A stretch of DNA of 64,000 nucleotides from assembly GCF_011601315.1 (NCBI RefSeq), contig NZ_JAAORA010000001.1, positions 512,001 through 576,000 of the forward strand, given 5' to 3'. This document shows positions 60,870-64,000 of the stretch, in pieces. A program made the position numbers and the translations under genes. The first letter of the stretch is position 1. Each line of letters starts with the position of its first letter. Source of the DNA: Candidatus Chlorobium masyuteum (lineage in GTDB: Bacteria > Bacteroidota > Chlorobiia > Chlorobiales > Chlorobiaceae). A model generated the notes under the pieces. The model worked only from the letters and a program-made list of their open reading frames with translations, was not told the origin of the DNA and ran no database searches.

Positions 60870-61700
60870 TCAATCCTGCAGTGAGGAAAGAGTCAGCGCC
60901 ACTTCGGGATAATCGGTTATGATTCCTTCCGCGCCCAACTGCTTCATCCTCACCATATCTTCAGGGCAGTTCACCGTCCATGGAATCATACCAATCCTCT
61001 TCGCATGGAGATATTCCGCCGTCTCGCGATCAACAAGTGATAGATGGGGATTGAGATAGCGGGGCAAAAAGCCCAGTTCCGGGAGATAGCGATCGATATG
61101 CTCTCGCTCTGCAATCAATAAACCATAGCAAAGCTTCGGGTTCTGTTTCCAGGCTGCCCTGACCAACCGGTGATCGAAAGACTGGAGACGAACCTGCCCG
61201 GAGCGAGCCGTATCTTCAACAATCCGGAGAACAAGGGCCGCATAACTATCCGGTTCGGGATGAAAAACACCATCCTTGTCCGGCCAGGATTTCAGCTCCA
61301 GATTATAGACCATTCGCCCCTCCATACCCCTCGATGCCATATAGCTGTCAACCTCCCTGAAAACAGTTGAAAGCAGCGGCTTGTATGCTGAAATCCGCTG
61401 CTGGAGCGGAAAAGAGGGGTGCCGCCCGCCACAGTCGAAAGCGGAAATATCGGCATAGGTCATGTCGTAGATTCGATGGCTCATCCCCTCATCTGCGGCA
61501 AGAGGACGACCAGCGGGGTCATGACAAAGGGGGCCTGAGAGCCATGGATCGTGAGAGACGACAATCTCATGATCTTTTGAGACCACAAGATCAAGCTCCA
61601 GAACGCGCACCCCGAGATCTGCCGCCTTGCAGAATGCCTGGAGGGTGTTTTCAGGGAAAAATGATCTTGCCCCCCGATGTGCCTGGATTTCAAATGTCAT
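60870..61700 (-). CDS. Glycerophosphodiester phosphodiesterase
   Basis: Hydrolyses glycerophosphodiesters to glycerol-3-phosphate and an alcohol. It has 276 residues and no signal peptide. The GDPD signature is AHRGARSFFPENTLQAF (catalytic His and Glu), then LELDLVVSKDHEIVVSHDPW with the Glu, Asp and second His. A later PWTVNCPEDMVRMKQLGAEG and DYPEVAL are also typical. It is convergent with batD. Confidence 0.92.
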   Translation of the reverse strand: MTFEIQAHRGARSFFPENTLQAFCKAADLGVRVLELDLVVSKDHEIVVSHDPWLSGPLCHDPAGRPLAADEGMSHRIYDMTYADISAFDCGGRHPSFPLQQRISAYKPLLSTVFREVDSYMASRGMEGRMVYNLELKSWPDKDGVFHPEPDSYAALVLRIVEDTARSGQVRLQSFDHRLVRAAWKQNPKLCYGLLIAEREHIDRYLPELGFLPRYLNPHLSLVDRETAEYLHAKRIGMIPWTVNCPEDMVRMKQLGAEGIITDYPEVALTLSSLQD

Positions 61701-61952
61701 GATGCAAACTGAAACAATAACGGATAGCTAAAGCAACACCGGATGCAAATAATAAACGTATCTCGTTGGTCAGCAAAAAGCTGAAGATCTGCATCAATAA
61801 GCTTAAAAAAAGAGCGCTCTCCCATTACAGAATGGGCTGATGGAAATCAGTAGACAGGATCGGGCGGATTGTCAGCAGTACCGGATAGAAACCCGGCAAA
61901 AATCAGTATCAGACGCAGTAGAGCAAAAAAAGTGACGCCGGAACGCTCAGCC
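61701..61952. other. Gap between GDPD and the lysine-rich frame
   Basis: About 250 nt in which I see no supported gene, RNA or repeat. It probably contains the GDPD promoter, but I could not define it. A small minus-strand frame (61847-62071) overlaps the lysine-rich gene and has no support. Confidence 0.4.
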
Positions 61953-62282
61953 CTATGCGTTTCGATTACCGGAAACCGGACGTGATACCTTTGAAAAACT
62001 CTTTTTCTTCGGCTTTCTTTTCTGCGGCTTGTTTCCGTCCGTACTTTTCGGGGACGGATGCTTGCCCGCACCGCTCACACCGAAAATATCGGAAGTTGTT
62101 TTGTTTCTGATTTTGTTAAACCGATTTTTTCGATACTTCTTTTCAAGGTCGGCATAAGGACTGGGCGGGTCTGGAGAGGTCTTGTAGTTATTAAAATTCG
62201 GTTCGTCAATGACCTCATCAACATCATCCAAAACCACGTCGGGATGAACTTTATTAAGCAACTTGTTTCTGTTTATGTTCAC
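61953..62282 (-). CDS. Lysine-rich hypothetical protein (GTG start)
   Basis: I do not recognise this 109-residue protein. It has an acidic start (VHPDVVLDDVDEVIDEPNFN), then a strongly basic middle and end (KKYRKNRFNKIRNK, KPQKRKPKKKSFSK). There is no membrane segment or signal peptide, and it is probably largely disordered. The start is GTG at 62282, with AAAGGA 13 nt upstream, further than usual. The gaps on both sides hold no other gene. It may be a chance frame. Confidence 0.45.
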   Translation of the reverse strand: MNINRNKLLNKVHPDVVLDDVDEVIDEPNFNNYKTSPDPPSPYADLEKKYRKNRFNKIRNKTTSDIFGVSGAGKHPSPKSTDGNKPQKRKPKKKSFSKVSRPVSGNRNA

Positions 62283-62459
62283 AAATCAGGAGTATTCCTT
62301 TTACTCACGATTATTACTGAAGGGAGTCTAATTTACAATTTTAGAAGCAAAATGCAAATGATAGTATCAGGAAGCTTCCCTGTATAACGATGAGTCCCGA
62401 TACTTGTGTAGAACAAATAAATAGCTGCAATAATCTGTATAGTGTTTTTACATTGCTTG

Positions 62460-62489
62460 TTGACTGTTTATGTATTAATTTTGCATTAT
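62460..62489 (+). promoter_or_regulatory. Candidate promoter of the Pmp3-family gene
   Basis: TTGACT (62460-62465) is followed after 18 nt by CATTAT (62484-62489), about 27 nt before the ATG at 62516. The surrounding 62283-62515 region is AT-rich and otherwise empty. Pattern match only. Confidence 0.4.
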
Positions 62490-62515
62490 TTCATTTATAA
62501 CAAGGGAGCTCCACA

Positions 62516-62686
62516 ATGGATATTCGCAGACTGGTTCTTGCCGTTATTCTTCCTCCTGCCGCAGTCACCAACAAAGAGGCCGGAACAATCATGCTGACAG
62601 GAATTCTGACCGTATTCGGCTGGCTGCCGGGTGTTGCTGCCGCTCTTTTTCTCATCTCCCAGGAGAAGCGTCAGACCTCAGCCTGA
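62516..62686 (+). CDS. Pmp3/YqaE (UPF0057) family small membrane protein
   Basis: A 56-codon gene read directly from the sequence. It starts MDIRRLVLAVILPPAAVTNK and ends LISQEKRQTSA. The two hydrophobic helices with the Pro-Pro of the first and LTVFGWLPGVAAALFLIS in the second match the Pmp3/YqaE family, whose yeast member affects membrane potential under salt stress. AGGGAG lies 8 nt upstream of the ATG at 62516. It is 99 nt upstream of a universal stress protein gene, which suits a stress role. Confidence 0.85.
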   Translation: MDIRRLVLAVILPPAAVTNKEAGTIMLTGILTVFGWLPGVAAALFLISQEKRQTSA

Positions 62687-62785
62687 TACTCTCGTAGCTG
62701 CAAGCTTCATTAGTTGGCCTGATTTCCGATATGGTGAACTGATGAGGTGACGGGAGTGATAGCGTAAAGGTTTCTGTGTAAAGAG

Positions 62786-63259
62786 ATGATGAATGCCATG
62801 AAGCTTCTTGTTGCTATCGACTTCTCGGAATCTGCCGAAAGCGTTATTGCAGAAGCAGAAAAACTTGCCAAAACCCTTTCGGCAAAAGTTTTTCTGCTTC
62901 ATGCCATGCCTCCCCTCTCTCCGATCATGGATAACGTGGACGATGCTGCCACACTTCCTCAACCGGGCATCCCCTTCCAAATGGAGAGCCTCCCCCGACT
63001 CTCTGCATCGGCAAAAGAAAAGCTGATTGAAATTTCCGGCAGAATGCAGGCCGAGGGGATTGAGTGCGCCATCATCCTGACGCACAACAATGAGGTCGAG
63101 GCAATTATCGAAGAGAGCAAAAAAAACCGCATTGACATGATCCTGCTTGGCTCTCACGGGCACGGGGCACTTTACCATCTCCTGATCGGCAGCGTTTCTG
63201 AAGGAGTGATAAGAAAGGCATCCTGCCCGGTCATTATCATTCCTTCAAAAAAGCAGTAA
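62786..63259 (+). CDS. Universal stress protein (UspA family)
   Basis: A 157-residue single-domain UspA protein. It starts MKLLVAIDFSESAESVIAEA after a short leader (an internal ATG at 62798 may be the true start). The ATP-binding motif GxxG-9-G(S/T) is seen in LLGSHGHGALYHLLIGSVSE followed by CPVIIIPSK, so it should bind ATP. Target unknown. It follows the Pmp3-family gene. Confidence 0.92.
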   Translation: MMNAMKLLVAIDFSESAESVIAEAEKLAKTLSAKVFLLHAMPPLSPIMDNVDDAATLPQPGIPFQMESLPRLSASAKEKLIEISGRMQAEGIECAIILTHNNEVEAIIEESKKNRIDMILLGSHGHGALYHLLIGSVSEGVIRKASCPVIIIPSKKQ

Positions 63260-63287
63260 CCACCGGCAAAGCACAACCGCAACAAAG

Positions 63288-64000
63288 TCAAGGAAGCCGG
63301 TTCAGGGCACTGACAATTGCCTTGATCGAGGCAAGGCTGATATTGGAGTCAATACCGGCGCCAAAAGAGATGCGGCCATCTGCACAGCCGATTTTGATGT
63401 AGGCGATTGCCAGAGCTCCTGAACTGCGACCGATTGCGTGCTCGGCATATTCGTCAACACTGAATTCAAGACCGCTTGCATTGATGATCCCCTTGACAAA
63501 CGCATCAAGCGGCCCGTTACCCCTTGCATCAAAAGAGAACTCCTGCTCTTTCATCTGCACGATAGCGCTGATAAGCGTCGCTTCTTCATCATTGCGCTGA
63601 AGGTCCTCATCATCCCAGCTGATATGGCACTTCTTCAGGATAACCGGCTCAACAAGCTTTACATACTCCGCATGAAAGAGGTCATGAATCTGATCGGTTG
63701 ACAGCTCAATCCCCGTCCTGTCAGCAACAGCCTGAACAGCTTCAGCAAAATCAGGCTGCATCCATTTCGGTATCTGGATCCCGTAATCCTTCTCAAGTAC
63801 ATAGGCTACTCCGCCCTTACCGGACTGACTGTTTATGCGCACAATGGCCTCGTAGCTGCACCCGACATCCTCCGGATCAATCGGAAGATAGGGAACCGCC
63901 CACAAACCTTCAGGCGAAAGCGGCTGAGCTTTCATGCCCTTGCTGATAGCATCCTGGTGCGAACCGGAAAAGGCAGTATAGACCAGCTCACCCGCATAGG
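63288..64000 (-). CDS. leuA: 2-Isopropylmalate synthase, C-terminal part (5' part beyond window)
   Basis: First committed enzyme of leucine synthesis, condensing acetyl-CoA with 2-oxoisovalerate. About 236 residues at the C-terminal end are visible and the gene runs past the right edge. YAGELVYTAFSGSHQDAISK at the edge is the end of the TIM-barrel domain with its conserved Ser-His-Gln. The linker follows, then the leucine-binding regulatory domain to the stop at 63288 (IVQMKEQEFSFDARGNGPLD). This matches the long type of LeuA. Truncation is due to the window. Confidence 0.93.
   Translation of the reverse strand, partial: YAGELVYTAFSGSHQDAISKGMKAQPLSPEGLWAVPYLPIDPEDVGCSYEAIVRINSQSGKGGVAYVLEKDYGIQIPKWMQPDFAEAVQAVADRTGIELSTDQIHDLFHAEYVKLVEPVILKKCHISWDDEDLQRNDEEATLISAIVQMKEQEFSFDARGNGPLDAFVKGIINASGLEFSVDEYAEHAIGRSSGALAIAYIKIGCADGRISFGAGIDSNISLASIKAIVSALNRLP

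Overview
The window carries the core gene set of a green sulfur bacterium (Chlorobiaceae, Chlorobium/Pelodictyon type). The evidence is the light-independent protochlorophyllide reductase genes bchN-bchB-bchL, a Chlorobium-style S10/spc/alpha ribosomal superoperon, three c-555/c5-like monohaem cytochromes, and dispersed repeats of kinds I associate with this group. I do not assign a species. Base composition looks near 50% GC.

Layout. 1-5845 (minus): engB, purA, a thiamine-binding-type small protein, then bchN, bchB and the 5' part of bchL, which runs off the left edge. 5979-9650: cysS flanked by two copies of a dispersed repeat, a mannose-1-phosphate guanylyltransferase, and rsmG. 9713-29575 (minus): a 20 kb run of translation genes from rpsL through fusA, tuf, the S10 and spc clusters, secY, map, infA and rpoA to rplQ. 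It contains a tRNA-Gly between rplN and rplX and a strong terminator between tuf and rpsJ. 29576-30357: an AT-rich regulatory region and an orphan HipB-like HTH gene. 30369-37983 (minus): six overlapping genes for surface glycan assembly. 38083-41670: HPr, a GNAT acetyltransferase, obgE, xseB and gatB. 41742-44446: a SYLF protein, a cluster of TGTCAT/ATGACA-bounded repeats, a GIY-YIG protein, and a ClpB that holds only the N-terminal half. 44632-50188 (minus): MoxR, DUF58, a BatD-like membrane protein and two VWA proteins (Bat operon). 50495-60812: tsaD, yajC, carA, a class V aminotransferase, a TPR protein, a B12/radical SAM protein, three cytochromes, SemiSWEET, proC and full-length batD. 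60870-64000: GDPD, a lysine-rich unknown, a tiny Pmp3-family protein, a universal stress protein and the 3' end of leuA.

How the genes work together. The translation superoperon supplies ribosomes, elongation factors, Sec translocon, initiation factor and RNA polymerase alpha as one block. The bch genes make chlorophyllide without light or oxygen, as expected for an anaerobic phototroph. The cytochromes probably carry electrons in the periplasm. The glycan cluster (two GT4-like transferases, GT2, methyltransferase, flippase, YfhO) looks like one export/decoration unit. The Bat system is split over two loci about 4 to 9 kb apart.

I found no clearly new multi-gene defence or biosynthetic system. 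The observations most worth a second look are the half-length ClpB ending beside a repeat, the terminator 28 nt upstream of rpsJ, the tRNA-Gly inside the spc operon, the orphan HTH gene with repeated half-sites over its start codon, and the tandem cytochrome duplication that includes the upstream regions. All functional assignments come from reading the sequence; no database search was run.
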